This document shows, one piece after another, positions 17,218 to 23,795 of a DNA stretch of 23,841 bases. The notes beneath the pieces were generated by a model that saw only the letters and a list, made by a program, of their open reading frames with translations, was not told the origin of the DNA and did no database searches. This DNA comes from a virus. Within the stretch, counting starts at the first letter, position 1; every line of letters starts with the position of its first letter. The stretch covers positions 1 through 23,841 of IMG/VR virus record IMGVR_UViG_3300017773_000140. One strand, given 5' to 3'. The translations under genes were made by a program, and so were the position numbers.

Positions 17218-17670
17218 ATGGCAAAGTATAATCAGGGTAGATTTCGCCCACGAAACCCGACAAAGTATAAAGGCGATCCAACTAATATAGTATATCGTAG
17301 TGGTTGGGAATTAAAATTGATGAACTATTTAGATAAGCATCCACACGTTACGTTGTGGAATAGCGAAGAAATAGTCGTGCCATATCGTTCACCAATTGAT
17401 GGTAAGATGCATAGGTATTTTCCAGACTTTTATGTTGAGAAAGTATTTAAGGGTAAAAGAGAGAAGATATTAATCGAAGTCAAGCCGTATGCACAGACGA
17501 AACCACCTACTGTACAGAATACTAAAAAGAATAAGCCTACCAAGCGTTATTTAAATGAAGTTAAGACTTGGGGTACTAACTCAGCTAAGTGGAATGCGGC
17601 GGCTGAGTACTGTAAAGATAGAGGTTGGAAGTTTTCTATTATAACAGAGAATGAATTAGGAATCAAGTGA
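17218..17670 (+). CDS. 4: Head completion nuclease-fold protein gp4
   Basis: A 150-residue protein, the same length as T4 gp4. It has the family pattern: RFRPRNPTKYKGDPTNIVYR at 8-27, SGWELKLMNYLDKHPHV at 28-44, RYFPDFYVE at 66-74, ILIEVKPYAQTKPP at 84-97. These supply the PD-(D/E)XK nuclease residues E31, D70, E87 and K89, a TnsA-like arrangement. In T4, gp4 acts after packaging to prepare the filled head for tail joining, possibly trimming DNA. It is the first gene of the rightward block behind a perfect late promoter. The ATG at 17218 gives the expected N-terminus. All expected catalytic residues are present, so it is probably active. Confidence 0.93.
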   Translation: MAKYNQGRFRPRNPTKYKGDPTNIVYRSGWELKLMNYLDKHPHVTLWNSEEIVVPYRSPIDGKMHRYFPDFYVEKVFKGKREKILIEVKPYAQTKPPTVQNTKKNKPTKRYLNEVKTWGTNSAKWNAAAEYCKDRGWKFSIITENELGIK

Positions 17671-17675
17671 TACTG

Positions 17676-17683
17676 TATAAATA
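17676..17683 (+). promoter_or_regulatory. T4-type late promoter before the SNase gene
   Basis: Perfect TATAAATA in the 39-base gap between gp4 and the nuclease gene. Expected initiation is near 17689, about 20 bases before the start codon and just ahead of the AAGGA ribosome binding site at 17695-17699. Confidence 0.65.
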
Positions 17684-17709
17684 GATAATAAACACAAGGA
17701 AATTTAACA

Positions 17710-18153
17710 ATGTATGATTATAAATGTAATGTAGTTAAGATAGTAGATGGTGATACTGTAGATGTGGACATCGATCTAGGTTTTGGTATCTGGATGAGAA
17801 ACGAAAGAGTTCGTATCATGGGCATCGACACACCTGAATCAAGAACAAGAGATTTAGTAGAGAAGAAGTTTGGTCTAGCCGCAAAGGAAAGACTCAAGCA
17901 ACTACTAGGCGAATCAACAGTATTGCGTACACAAATCGCAAGAAATGGCGAAGACATGAAAGGTAAGTTTGGTCGTATTCTTGGTGACTTTGATGTATAT
18001 GATGCTCAGACTGATGCTGTAAGACCAGTCACAAAGATATTAATTGACGAGGGTCATGCTGTACTCTATTTTGGTGGATCAAAAGAAGAGATTCAAGAGA
18101 AGCATATGCTCAATAGACAAAGATTAATCGAAGAAGGTGTAGTAATACTCTAA
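17710..18153 (+). CDS. SNase-like (thermonuclease family) nuclease
   Basis: A 147-residue protein with the staphylococcal nuclease (OB-fold, calcium-dependent) pattern: VVKIVDGDTVDVDIDLGFG at 8-26, RVRIMGIDTPESRT at 33-46, KGKFGRILGDFDV at 85-97, LIDEGHAVLYFGG near 111-123. The expected active-site residues are visible: D15, R35, D40, T41, E43 and R89. There is no signal peptide, so it would act inside the infected cell or inside the virion. It has its own late promoter box and a good AAGGA site, so it is a late gene. It sits between gp4 and a conserved virion-assembly gene, and its stop overlaps the next start (TAATG). The substrate is not known. Host DNA breakdown is less likely for a late gene; a role in packaging or DNA trimming is possible. 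Confidence 0.88.
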   Translation: MYDYKCNVVKIVDGDTVDVDIDLGFGIWMRNERVRIMGIDTPESRTRDLVEKKFGLAAKERLKQLLGESTVLRTQIARNGEDMKGKFGRILGDFDVYDAQTDAVRPVTKILIDEGHAVLYFGGSKEEIQEKHMLNRQRLIEEGVVIL

Positions 18154-18752
18154 TGGCTGTACTGTTTGACGAAATACTTAACAAGGGCGTTCGGTCTGGT
18201 CAGGTACCTGCTCGTACTGCTGAGGCTCGTAATTGGTATCGTGATACAGCAAGAAAATATAAAACAGTAAAAGAGAATCAGTTCTTTGGTGGTAAGAATA
18301 AAGATCGTATGATGGGTAGACCATTACTTGGTGGTATGTACATGATGCTTTATGATGCTAAGACTAAAGCAAAACTACCATATTATGATAGAATGCCTTT
18401 AATCTTTCCATATAAACGAGTACCGGGTGGATTCATGGGGTTGAATATGCATTATCTACCACTACAGCTTCGTGCTAGATTGATGGATGCATTATACGAT
18501 ACAGCAAATAATGATAGATATGATGAGACAACTAAAATAAAAATTAGCTACAAGATACTAGACAAAGCGGCTAAGTATAAAGCGTTTCAGCCCTGTCTGA
18601 AAAGATACTTGAACTCGCAAGTTCAGAGTAAATTTATGTACATATATCCATCAGAGTGGGATATTGCACTATTCTTACCAACAGAGAGATTTGTTGGAGC
18701 AACAAAAGCAAGCGTATTTGCCGATTCAAGACGGCAGATCGGAAACGATTAG
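18153..18752 (+). CDS. Conserved marine T4-like head/tail completion protein (family known, role uncertain)
   Basis: A 199-residue protein that I recognise as a conserved family in marine T4-like phages: EARNWYRDTARKY at 24-36, GGMYMMLYDAKTKAKLPYYD at 60-79, PLIFPYKRVPGGFMGLNMHY at 82-101, LRARLMDALYD at 105-115, KPCVKRYLN-like FQPCLKRYLNSQVQSKFMYI at 144-163, PSEWDIALFLPTERF near 165-179, and a DSRR ending. The role is not certain. Position next to gp4 recalls T4 genes 3, 2 and 4, so a gp2-like DNA-end protector or a gp3-like tail completion protein are both possible, but I see no decisive motif for either. It contains no signal peptide or clear membrane segment. The start overlaps the SNase stop by one base. 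Confidence 0.65.
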   Translation: MAVLFDEILNKGVRSGQVPARTAEARNWYRDTARKYKTVKENQFFGGKNKDRMMGRPLLGGMYMMLYDAKTKAKLPYYDRMPLIFPYKRVPGGFMGLNMHYLPLQLRARLMDALYDTANNDRYDETTKIKISYKILDKAAKYKAFQPCLKRYLNSQVQSKFMYIYPSEWDIALFLPTERFVGATKASVFADSRRQIGND

Positions 18753-18760
18753 GTAAAGAC

Positions 18761-19540
18761 ATGGCTTTTAATATAAACAATTTAAACTCACAGATTGGTA
18801 AGCATGGTGTACAAAAGGGTAATCTATTTAGAATGACCATTACACCACCACCCGGTCTAATTGGTACGCAATTACCCACAGCTATGGAGTCGAGAGATTT
18901 ACAGTTCTTTTGTAGGGCTGTTACTTTACCAGAGTTTGATGTTCAGACTGATGAAGTTCAACCACAAGCATTTGGGCCTGTAGTTCGTAGACCAAGAACG
19001 CTAAACTTCCCTATATTGACAGCAGTATTTACTGTAGATGGCGACATGAAAATTCCAAGTTATTTTCATCGTTGGACACAACTTATAATTAATTATGACA
19101 ACACGAGTCAATATGGTTCATTAAATGGAGCATTGCCGTTTGAGATGGGATATAAGCAAGAGTATGCTACAACATTAACTGTTGATGTGTATAATGAGTA
19201 TGGTGAAGACATCTATACATATAAGTTCAGGAATGCTTATCCTATAAATGTTAGTGGTGTAGAGGCTGCTTGGGCGAACAATGATGAAGCACTAACGCAA
19301 TCTGTAGGATTTAGCTATGACATACTATCTGTAACTGGCGCATCTGTACCTAGACCGGGTCTTGGTGGAAGTCGTGATGTAGATGTGGTTAATCCATTCT
19401 CATCAACAGGCGCACCTGGATTTCAGTTAACTAGTGATTCAGAGCAAAGATTACAAGTAGCAGAAGAAAGAAATTATACTGAAGGTAAAGTGCTTACCGG
19501 TAGAGGGTGGAGATACCCGATAGGTCAAAGCGAAGAATAA
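18761..19540 (+). CDS. Tail tube superfamily protein (gp19/gp54-like)
   Basis: A 259-residue protein. The chosen ATG at 18761 gives MAFNINNLNSQIGKHG, typical for this family, and follows AGGTAAAGAC. An upstream in-frame ATG at 18656 would lie inside the previous gene and is rejected. The body has the tube fold pattern: NLFRMTITPPPG near 22-33, DLQFFCRAVTLPEFDV near 47-62, SYFHRWTQLIINYDN near 106-120, a strand TTLTVDVYNEYGEDIYTYKF, then NAYPINVSGVEAAWANNDEA and QSVGFSYDILSV. T4 gp19 (163 residues) builds the tube and gp54 (320) starts it; both share this fold. The 60-residue C-terminal extension after the core and the position near gp26 and the tape measure gene make a gp54-like initiator at least as likely as the main tube protein. 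No downstream terminator is seen. Confidence 0.72.
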   Translation: MAFNINNLNSQIGKHGVQKGNLFRMTITPPPGLIGTQLPTAMESRDLQFFCRAVTLPEFDVQTDEVQPQAFGPVVRRPRTLNFPILTAVFTVDGDMKIPSYFHRWTQLIINYDNTSQYGSLNGALPFEMGYKQEYATTLTVDVYNEYGEDIYTYKFRNAYPINVSGVEAAWANNDEALTQSVGFSYDILSVTGASVPRPGLGGSRDVDVVNPFSSTGAPGFQLTSDSEQRLQVAEERNYTEGKVLTGRGWRYPIGQSEE

Positions 19541-19570
19541 TTTATTATTTTATAATATAGGAGAAGTGAA

Positions 19571-20275
19571 ATGGGATTACCCAAGATTGACCTTCCATTA
19601 TTTGAGACGAAACTCGTCTCCACTGGAAGAAAGAAGATTAAATACAGACCGTTTACTGTAAAGGAAGAGAAGATTCTTCTAATTGCACAAGAGTCTGACG
19701 AAATTGATCAGGTTATACTAGCAATTAAGCAGATTATTGGTAACTGTTGCTCTAATGTTAATCCAGACGATCTACCGATGTTCGACATAGAATATCTATT
19801 AATGCAGATCAGAGGCAAGTCTGTCAACAATGTAATTGAGTTTCAGATAACTGACCCAGAGACAGAAAAACCAGTACTACTTGAGTTGGATATTGACGAA
19901 ATACAGATAGTCAAACCAAAGGGACATAGTAAAGAAATCGCTATCAGTGATGAGGCATTCATTGTGATGAAATATCCACAATTGACTGAAGTAACTACTA
20001 TGCTGAATCCAGAAAAAGAGCAAGCAGACAACATCTTTGATGTTATGCTATCATGTATTGAGTCTGTAGTAGAAGGTGATACTGTATATAATCTAGACGA
20101 CTTTACTAAAGAAGAAGTAATGGAATTTGTTGAGTCTTTCTCGACAGAGACAGTTGAAGGTGTTAAAAATTTCTTTGAAACAATGCCTGTATTGAAGTGC
20201 GAGAAAGAGTATGTTAATGCTAATGGCGATAAGAAGAAAGTGGTTCTGGAGGGTGTCGAAACTTTTTTTATCTAG
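19571..20275 (+). CDS. 26: Baseplate hub/tail chaperone gp26 (T4_baseplate family), zero-frame product
   Basis: A 234-residue protein of the T4 gp26 type (T4: 208). Pattern: GLPKIDLPLFETKLVSTGRK at 2-21, KIKYRPFTVKEEKILLIAQE at 22-41, AIKQIIGNCC near 51-60, LPMFDIEYLLMQIRGKSVNN at 67-86. In T4, gp26 is required for hub assembly. The gene sits upstream of the tape measure gene, as tail assembly chaperones do in other tailed phages. AGGAG lies eight bases before the ATG, in a 30-base AT-rich gap containing TATAAT. The gene ends at a run of seven Ts followed by TAG; a -1 frameshift there would extend it by 57 residues (see the separate entries). The zero-frame product would be the more abundant form. 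Confidence 0.87.
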   Translation: MGLPKIDLPLFETKLVSTGRKKIKYRPFTVKEEKILLIAQESDEIDQVILAIKQIIGNCCSNVNPDDLPMFDIEYLLMQIRGKSVNNVIEFQITDPETEKPVLLELDIDEIQIVKPKGHSKEIAISDEAFIVMKYPQLTEVTTMLNPEKEQADNIFDVMLSCIESVVEGDTVYNLDDFTKEEVMEFVESFSTETVEGVKNFFETMPVLKCEKEYVNANGDKKKVVLEGVETFFI

Positions 20276-20333
20276 TGTTGTGCCATATCAGCTTGGGAAC
20301 ATACTATAAGACGATGTTCGCCATGGCTCAACA
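20263..20333 (+). promoter_or_regulatory. -1 programmed ribosomal frameshift signal
   Basis: Slippery heptamer T-TTT-TTT at 20263-20269, in phase with gp26. Spacer of six bases (ATCTAG, 20270-20275), which contains the zero-frame stop. Then a hairpin: TGTTG (20276-20280) pairs with CAACA (20329-20333), one T-T mismatch, GCCAT (20282-20286) pairs with ATGGC (20323-20327). An inner stem GGGAACAT (20295-20302) pairs with ATGTTCGCC (20314-20322) with one bulged G, closing an 11-base loop. Heptamer, spacer and stem fit the standard -1 frameshift design. Confidence 0.82.
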
Positions 20334-20442
20334 TCATAAATATAGTATCGCAGAATTAGAAAATCTAATGCCATTTGAACGAGATTTATATGTTGATATG
20401 CTGTTAGATTACATAGAAGAACAAAAAGCTAAAAATCGATAA
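20269..20442 (+). CDS. -1 frame extension of gp26 (gp51-like / lambda T-like)
   Basis: After slippage the -1 frame runs 57 codons to TAA at 20440-20442, giving a 290-residue fusion with the first 233 residues of gp26. The tail reads YLVLCHISLGTYYKTMFAMA, then QHHKYSIAELENLMPFERDL, then YVDMLLDYIEEQKAKNR. This short helical, Tyr/Met-rich segment with PFERDLYVDML resembles the small second ORFs that follow tail chaperones in other phages. The frame is open from 20233. The last 39 codons could start from ATG 20323, but no ribosome binding site precedes it, which argues for the fusion. T4 gp51 also acts in hub assembly; kinship is by position and function, not proved. The stop overlaps the next ORF start (TAATG). 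Confidence 0.78.
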   Translation, partial: YLVLCHISLGTYYKTMFAMAQHHKYSIAELENLMPFERDLYVDMLLDYIEEQKAKNR

Positions 20443-20453
20443 TGGAGTATAAA

Positions 20454-20777
20454 ATGAGCGAAGAAACAAAAGCAGAAGTATTTCACCCTGCTGATACAAA
20501 TGGTGATGGACAAGTAAGTAAGCAAGAAGAAGCGTTGTATCTTGAGTTTAAACGCAAGGAACTTGAAGATGCTGATGCTATGCGTGATGCACAGCGTAAC
20601 ATGACATGGTTTGCTCTTGGTGGTTTATTACTCTATCCATTTGCTGTTGTTTTAGCATCTCTCGCAGGCTTAGATCAAGCACAAGAAACGCTAGGTGATA
20701 TGGCACCGACATACTTTGTCGCTGTTGCCGGTATCGTTGCGGCATTCTTTGGCACACAAGCAATGAAGAAGAAGTAG
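20454..20777 (+). CDS. EF-hand protein with two predicted membrane segments (holin-like)
   Basis: A 107-residue protein. Residues 14-25 (DTNGDGQVSKQE) form a perfect EF-hand calcium loop: Asp at 1, Asn at 3, Asp-Gly at 5-6, Ser at 9, Glu at 12. A charged helix (about 26-49) follows, then two hydrophobic segments (51-73, starting TWFALGGLLLYPFAVVL; 85-103, APTYFVAVAGIVAAFF), and a Lys-rich end (KKK). This two-segment layout with a basic end is holin-like, but a holin role is unproved. GGAG at 20444-20447 lies six bases before ATG 20454, so this start is preferred; an upstream ATG at 20442 overlaps the previous stop and would add four residues. It sits between the gp26 chaperone and the tape measure gene. 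Its place in a tail-assembly operon makes a tail- or membrane-entry role as likely as lysis timing. Confidence 0.72.
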   Translation: MSEETKAEVFHPADTNGDGQVSKQEEALYLEFKRKELEDADAMRDAQRNMTWFALGGLLLYPFAVVLASLAGLDQAQETLGDMAPTYFVAVAGIVAAFFGTQAMKKK

Positions 20778-20786
20778 GAGTAGATT

Positions 20787-20903
20787 ATGGACCCAGTAGA
20801 AGCGTGGAACTCGTTATCATATTTTGATGGTGTACTATTCACTGTCTGGTTAGGCACTATGTATTACGGAAAAAACTTAATCGATCAATGGTTCGGAAAA
20901 TAA
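20787..20903 (+). CDS. 38-residue membrane-type peptide upstream of the tape measure gene
   Basis: ATG at 20787, TAA at 20901-20903, with GGAG at 20777-20780 six bases upstream of the start, a good ribosome binding site. The product reads MDPVEAWNSLSYFDGVLFTV, then WLGTMYYGKN and a short polar and aromatic end (LIDQWFGK). The middle (about 13-28) is hydrophobic and aromatic and could enter a membrane. No family is recognised. It lies 9 bases after the EF-hand gene and 6 bases before the tape measure start, so it is part of the same operon. Confidence 0.65.
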   Translation: MDPVEAWNSLSYFDGVLFTVWLGTMYYGKNLIDQWFGK

Positions 20904-20909
20904 AAACAA

Positions 20910-23555
20910 ATGGCTGAAGATACACGACCCGATGCTGACTTTAGCGAGTCGGCACCACAAACAGCAAAAGAGTCAATGACTCCAGTTGCTGATGCGATAA
21001 AAGAAAGTATCGAAGCCAGAAAGCAAGAGGTCGGAGATAAAAAAGAGAAGAAAGGTCTTGGTAAATTCTTTTCTTTTGGCGACTCAACAAAAACTATTCT
21101 TGAGTCTATCGAAAAGTCGATGTTTATGCAAACATCTTTCTTGGAAGAGATCAACACTAACCTAAAAGAATCAAACTTATTCGATAGAGAGTCAGCAGAA
21201 GATGCTGAAAGAGCCGCTAATCTTGCTAGAGTTGGTGAGGATATAGCTACACCAGGAGCCCCTGAAGAGTCTAAGCCTGAATCAGAAGATAAAAATCTAC
21301 TTGATAAACTCAAAGATTCACTTGGTGATCTAAAATCGAAGGCATCTGATGCCGCTTTCGGTAAAGAAGAAGACAGTTTCTTCAAAAAATTCCTTAAAAC
21401 TGGCGCAACAGTACTTGGTGGTGGTCTTATTGCCGCAGGGTTCACTGATAGTATAACCAATAAAGCATTAAAGAAAGTAGGTGTAAACGAAGAAACTGCT
21501 GACAAAGTATCTAAGACTGCAGGCGATTCAGTGGGAGTTGGTACTTCAGCCGGATTGACTGCAATGGCACTCAATAAGTTTGGGTTGCTCGGTAAAATCG
21601 GATTGAAAGTTGGTGGTCTTAAAGCGTTTGCTACAGCCGCAGTTGCAAAAGTAACTTATGATGCAATTGGTGAGTTAGATGTTGACGATGATGGAAAGAT
21701 TCTAGGAATAAAGAAAGAACTTGTTCAGGGTATTGGTGGTGGTCTTGCCGGCATAGCTACCTTTATGGGAGCAGGTAAAGCATTTGGTGCTGTTGGTCTG
21801 GCACTGAAAGCAGGAATGGGCGCAGTCAAGAGTAAACTTGGTGCTAATGTTAAGGCGCCTAAAGTTAAGATACCTGGAATGCAGGGTGCTAAAGTACCTG
21901 GCAGTGTACCCAAAACACCAACTCCGAAACCACCAACTGTCAAAGCATTAAAGGCTCCCACAGCAAAATTACCTAGTGCTACTACCATTACCACAAGTGG
22001 TAGAGCAACTGCGGGTCGACCGCAAACAGTCAAGGGCGTAATGCAAGCCATGACAAAAATAAATCCATTGACAGCACTCAAATACGCTAAGTTTTTTAAG
22101 ATAGGCGCACCTTTAGCGGCTGTCATACCTGCTCTTATCGAACCTGCAATGGCTATCTATAATGACGAACCCGATTCAGTTATTAGAAAGCAGACTGCAG
22201 GCGCACTTGGTTCTATTGGTGGTGCGGCACTTGGTACTATAGCAGGCGGTAGTTTGGGTACTATGATGTTCCCGGGTCTTGGATCAGCTATTGGTGGTGG
22301 TATTGGTGGATTACTTGGCGCACTTAGTGGTGAGTGGTTAATCGAAAAGATGACAGGCGCATTGTTTGATGGTGATGACTTAGACGAGAAAGAAGTAAAG
22401 AGTGAGGTTAAGAAAGATACAAAAGTAAGAGGTGTCCCTAAAGGTGGTGCGCCAAAAGAACCAGAATCTAAATCTGTCTCTGCTAAAGTAGGCGCTAAAA
22501 TCACTGATCTTGGTGATATGGAACCGACTAGCGAACAGAAAGTTGCTGATGCTCAAGTAAAGGCTGATGATGCAGGTAAAGCACTATCAGATTTTGAGTC
22601 TACTGCTAAGTCTGCTAAAACTGTTCAGAAAGCAGATGAATTTGGTGACATGATTGATACAGTTGTCTATGATGATGCCGCAGAGCAAGCACAGTTCGAC
22701 AAATTAAGTGATGCTAAGTTTGATGCTGATTATGCTGTAGAAGATGCGACATCAGAGATGATTACTGGAGATTCATTCGATGTCCCGGGTCAATTTGAGA
22801 AGTTAGTGTTCTTACAAGATAAAGGAGTCTTACCTGAGGGCAAGAGTCAGATAGTGATGGGCAAATTCGTAGATGGTCCTCTATCAGGTATGACACCAGA
22901 TGAAGCCATTTCGATGTATGTTACACAAGAAGCATCTACTCAAAAAGCCTCCGCAGAATTTAAGGCTGGCGATAAGAAGGCTATACCTAAGATAGCACCA
23001 GACATGACTAAGCCAAAAACAGCAGATGGTAAAATACCCGCTAAAGTGACACCTGCAGAGGCGTTTTTGCCGAATAATGTTGCAACTGGTGATGATATGG
23101 GGCTATCTGTAGAAGAAGCAGAGAAGCAACTTGCTGATGCGAAAGGGGCGTTTGCTCAAGCAGAAGAAGACGGCTCTATATATGAAGGGTTTAGACAAGA
23201 TGAACTTCAAGCAGACATACAATTCGCTGAAAAAGACCTTGCAGATGCTAATGCTCGTGCGGCAGCCTCTGGTGACTTTGTTAAGAGAAAGCCTGAGCCA
23301 GTGAAAGGTATCATGGAAACTTCAGGTCTTCAGTCTGCTCCAGAAAAACTAATGACTAAAGCTAAAGTAATATCAGAAGAACAATCAGACAAAGACAAAC
23401 AAGCATCAATGGCAGTTCAAAATAATATTAGTCAAGGTGGCGATACATCTAACGTGACAACTGTTGGTGGAAACACTTCTAACGTCAACATCATCAAGGG
23501 TGGTGGTGCAAGTTCACTCGCTAACGCTCACCTACCAGTACCACAGTCAATCTAA
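20910..23555 (+). CDS. Tape measure protein (gp29-like)
   Basis: An 881-residue protein (T4 gp29: 590). Evidence is its length, composition and place after the chaperone gene with the frameshift. The N-terminal 170 residues are charged and helical. Hydrophobic Gly-rich stretches follow at about 165-185, 275-307, 395-420 and 431-472 (the last reads GSIGGAALGTIAGGSLGTMM and continues with repeated GG pairs), a glycine-zipper style fit for membrane insertion. A Pro-rich segment (about 315-350) separates the first from the second half. The C-terminal 300 residues are acidic, helical and Ala-rich, ending in a Gly/Asn stretch and LPVPQSI. Tape measure proteins set tail length and help DNA enter the cell; at about 0.15 nm per residue this one would suit a tail near 130 nm. 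No enzyme domain was recognised. The start has only a weak GGA signal. Confidence 0.78.
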   Translation: MAEDTRPDADFSESAPQTAKESMTPVADAIKESIEARKQEVGDKKEKKGLGKFFSFGDSTKTILESIEKSMFMQTSFLEEINTNLKESNLFDRESAEDAERAANLARVGEDIATPGAPEESKPESEDKNLLDKLKDSLGDLKSKASDAAFGKEEDSFFKKFLKTGATVLGGGLIAAGFTDSITNKALKKVGVNEETADKVSKTAGDSVGVGTSAGLTAMALNKFGLLGKIGLKVGGLKAFATAAVAKVTYDAIGELDVDDDGKILGIKKELVQGIGGGLAGIATFMGAGKAFGAVGLALKAGMGAVKSKLGANVKAPKVKIPGMQGAKVPGSVPKTPTPKPPTVKALKAPTAKLPSATTITTSGRATAGRPQTVKGVMQAMTKINPLTALKYAKFFKIGAPLAAVIPALIEPAMAIYNDEPDSVIRKQTAGALGSIGGAALGTIAGGSLGTMMFPGLGSAIGGGIGGLLGALSGEWLIEKMTGALFDGDDLDEKEVKSEVKKDTKVRGVPKGGAPKEPESKSVSAKVGAKITDLGDMEPTSEQKVADAQVKADDAGKALSDFESTAKSAKTVQKADEFGDMIDTVVYDDAAEQAQFDKLSDAKFDADYAVEDATSEMITGDSFDVPGQFEKLVFLQDKGVLPEGKSQIVMGKFVDGPLSGMTPDEAISMYVTQEASTQKASAEFKAGDKKAIPKIAPDMTKPKTADGKIPAKVTPAEAFLPNNVATGDDMGLSVEEAEKQLADAKGAFAQAEEDGSIYEGFRQDELQADIQFAEKDLADANARAAASGDFVKRKPEPVKGIMETSGLQSAPEKLMTKAKVISEEQSDKDKQASMAVQNNISQGGDTSNVTTVGGNTSNVNIIKGGGASSLANAHLPVPQSI

Positions 23556-23744
23556 ATCTCTTTTCTTGCGAGTCAGTGTAGTTTCTACATTGTCTTGCTT
23601 GAGAAGTTCCTCAAGTTGCTCCACCGAAACATAATCTAAGTCCCAGTGATTGCAGATATCGTTGCGATATCGTGTATGGTTCTTGTCAGAACTTTTTGAC
23701 TTCTTTCTATTGAAATAGTCTATCAATCGATTACATATTTTCAT
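23547..23744 (-). CDS. Small hypothetical protein, convergent with the tape measure gene
   Basis: A 65-residue protein starting MKICNRLIDYFNRKK. The middle is rich in polar and charged residues, and a helix-like segment (YVSVEQLEELLKQ) lies near 38-50. GAGG eight bases before the ATG supports the start. The stop overlaps the end of the tape measure gene by nine bases on the opposite strand. No family is recognised. It lies just downstream of a leftward terminator, so it would need its own promoter or read-through; no clear promoter is visible in the 24-base gap. The good ribosome binding site favours a real gene. Confidence 0.55.
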   Translation of the reverse strand: MKICNRLIDYFNRKKSKSSDKNHTRYRNDICNHWDLDYVSVEQLEELLKQDNVETTLTRKKRDLD

Positions 23745-23768
23745 ATAAACAACCTCTTATTTTAAATT

Positions 23769-23795
23769 AAAAAAAGGGGCGCATCCTTGCACCCC
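23769..23795 (-). terminator. Leftward intrinsic terminator
   Basis: On the minus strand the RNA forms an 8-base-pair stem (GGGGUGCA with UGCGCCCC, one G-U pair), a four-base AGGA loop, then seven Us (the A run at 23769-23775). On the plus strand the G-U pair becomes a C-A mismatch and there is no U run, so it works leftward. It would end transcripts of a gene beyond the right edge. Confidence 0.75.

Noticed and set aside
18656-18760. Longer N-terminus for the tube-like protein
   Set aside because: The extension overlaps the end of the 199-residue gene. The family-like start MAFNINN lies at 18761 with a ribosome binding site.
20323-20442. Independent 39-residue gene after gp26
   Set aside because: There is no ribosome binding site, and the start lies in the 3' strand of the frameshift hairpin. 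The -1 fusion explains the open frame better, though low-level separate starts cannot be excluded.
20885-21574. 229-residue minus-strand ORF
   Set aside because: It is antisense to the tape measure gene and Ser/Ala/Pro-rich, as expected for a shadow of Ala/Lys/Glu/Ser-rich coding DNA.
21675-21720. EF-hand-like DVDDDG segment in the tape measure protein
   Set aside because: The twelfth position of the loop is Lys rather than Glu or Asp, so it does not fit a calcium loop.
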